This document shows, in pieces, positions 14,666 through 15,117 of a stretch of 15,117 nucleotides of DNA. The DNA comes from an uncultured Anaerococcus sp. (GTDB taxonomy: Bacteria; Bacillota; Clostridia; Tissierellales; Peptoniphilaceae). The notes beneath the pieces are model-generated. The model ran no database searches. It was not told the origin of the DNA and was given only the letters and a program-made list of their open reading frames with translations. Position 1 is the first letter of the stretch; the number at the start of each line of letters is the position of its first letter. A program made the translations under genes and the position numbers. The DNA lies in NCBI RefSeq assembly GCF_947253225.1, contig NZ_CAMXYR010000037.1, forward strand, positions 1-15,117. Reading direction: 5' to 3'.

Positions 14666-15117
14666 TTACCTCTTATTTTTTCTTTTCTTATCAACAAATA
14701 AGGCTGAACTAGAAGCTATTAGACCCATGAATATCTCTGTCATGCCTGTTACTCCAGTCTTTGGTGCTGCCTTTGTCTGTTTTTTCACTTCTTCTTTTTT
14801 CTCTTCTTTATTTTCTTTTTTATCCTTGTCTTTACCTTTTGATGAAGGAGTTTTTGTTTTAGTGTCTTCTGTATTTCCAGATGGGGCTAAAATTTCTGCG
14901 TCATTATTGTTTGCTTCTGTTGGTGTTTGGATTTCTTTATCCTGCTTGTCTGAGGCTGATGGGGTTTGAGTTTCTGCATCCTTCTTGTCTGAGGCTGATG
15001 GGGTTTGAGTTTCTGCATCCTTCTTGTCTGGAGCTGATGGGGTTTGAGTTTCTGCGTCCTTCTTGTCTGGAGCTGATGGGGTTTGAGTTTCTGCATCCTT
15101 CTTGTCTGGAGCTGATG
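14666..15117 (-). CDS. C-terminus of a sortase-anchored, repeat-containing surface protein (partial)
   Basis: The last 149 codons are in the window; the start lies beyond 15117. Reading toward the C-terminus there is an array of 13-residue units PSAPDKKDAETQT (14924-15117), a less regular Pro/Thr/Asn stretch, a lysine/glutamate-rich stretch, and a classical wall-sorting signal. That signal is APKTG (14753-14767), a hydrophobic segment containing IFMGLIASSSALF, and the basic tail KRKKNKR before the TAA at 14666-14668. The repeats and charged stretch form a wall-spanning spacer that would hold an unseen N-terminal domain away from the cell. It is the only protein of the visible operon with a wall anchor and precedes the FIVAR protein by two bases. 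Its functional domain is outside the window, and from the context it may be another glycosidase or adhesin. Confidence 0.88.
   Translation of the reverse strand, partial: SAPDKKDAETQTPSAPDKKDAETQTPSAPDKKDAETQTPSASDKKDAETQTPSASDKQDKEIQTPTEANNNDAEILAPSGNTEDTKTKTPSSKGKDKDKKENKEEKKEEVKKQTKAAPKTGVTGMTEIFMGLIASSSALFVDKKRKNKR
14753..14767 (-). other. APKTG sortase recognition motif
   Basis: The five codons encode APKTG, an LPXTG variant with alanine at the first position. A hydrophobic stretch and a KRKKNKR tail follow, the three parts needed for sortase cleavage between T and G. Alanine-first sorting signals are, to my knowledge, common in Peptoniphilaceae-type anaerobic cocci. Confidence 0.88.
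14924..15117 (-). repeat. 39-bp in-frame tandem repeats
   Basis: Units of exactly 39 bases (13 codons, PSAPDKKDAETQT) lie at 14924-14962 (diverged, PSASDKQDKEIQT), 14963-15001 (PSAS form), 15002-15040 and 15041-15079. A fifth begins at 15080 and is cut by the window end one base short. The last three are almost identical at DNA level. Because the unit is a multiple of three, copy number can change without breaking the frame. All three minus-strand frames stay open in parts of the array. Confidence 0.92.

Noticed and set aside
14887..15096. An open frame reading KLKPHQ/LQTRR repeats on the minus strand
   Set aside because: It is an alternative frame of the 39-bp tandem repeats. The frame ending in APKTG, membrane segment and basic tail is the real one.
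14924..15117. Regularly spaced repeats as a possible CRISPR array
   Set aside because: The copies are directly adjacent with no unique spacers, the period is a multiple of three and they read through in the frame of a wall-anchored protein.
1..15117. tRNA, rRNA, insertion sequences, transposases or phage genes
   Set aside because: I found no cloverleaf, rRNA-like stretch, transposase or integrase motif, and no flanking target duplication in the window.

Overview
The window is AT-rich, uses strong AGGAGG-like ribosome binding sites and encodes many lysine/glutamate-rich exported proteins. It contains an APKTG-type sortase signal, FIVAR-repeat surface proteins and a CD1871A-type CXXC microprotein. 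This combination suggests a low-GC Gram-positive anaerobe, most likely a Tissierellia/Peptoniphilaceae-type host commensal (Anaerococcus, Peptoniphilus or Finegoldia relatives). The genus is inferred from style, not proven.

Layout. Positions 1-35 hold the first codons of an unidentified exported protein on the minus strand, with its own promoter. Positions 89-250 hold a run of three hairpins, at least one a good terminator, ending a minus-strand gene train. Read in the direction of transcription (3748 down to 265), that train is: an OmpR-type response regulator, its histidine kinase, a 48-residue membrane protein ending in CLEC, a polytopic 4Fe-4S protein of the NapH type, and a TlpA-like thioredoxin lipoprotein. 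The last three overlap and look like an electron relay that keeps extracytoplasmic thiols reduced. Divergent from the regulator, 3914-4222 and 4370-4975 encode two lipoproteins, a small Lys/Glu/Asp-rich one and one with two PepSY-like repeats. Both have TTTACA-N16-TATAAT promoters and their own terminators.

Positions 5103-15117 form one minus-strand operon for host-glycan handling at the cell surface. In order of transcription it holds: the C-terminus of a sortase-anchored protein with 39-bp tandem repeats and an APKTG signal; a secreted protein with one galactose-binding-like domain and five FIVAR repeats; a GH84 beta-N-acetylglucosaminidase with a CBM32-like domain and three FIVARs; and a very large GH2 beta-galactosidase with three FIVAR-like repeats. 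The two enzymes fit stepwise removal of terminal galactose and then N-acetylglucosamine from N- or mucin-type glycans. None of the three FIVAR proteins has a wall-anchor signal; only the first protein of the operon does.

The most interesting points are the CXXC microprotein with its redox operon beside a two-component system, and the three-protein set carrying eleven FIVAR modules beside a single anchored protein. Also notable are an intergenic hairpin that pairs better on the transcribed strand and a repeated TTAACA motif that may be the response regulator's site.
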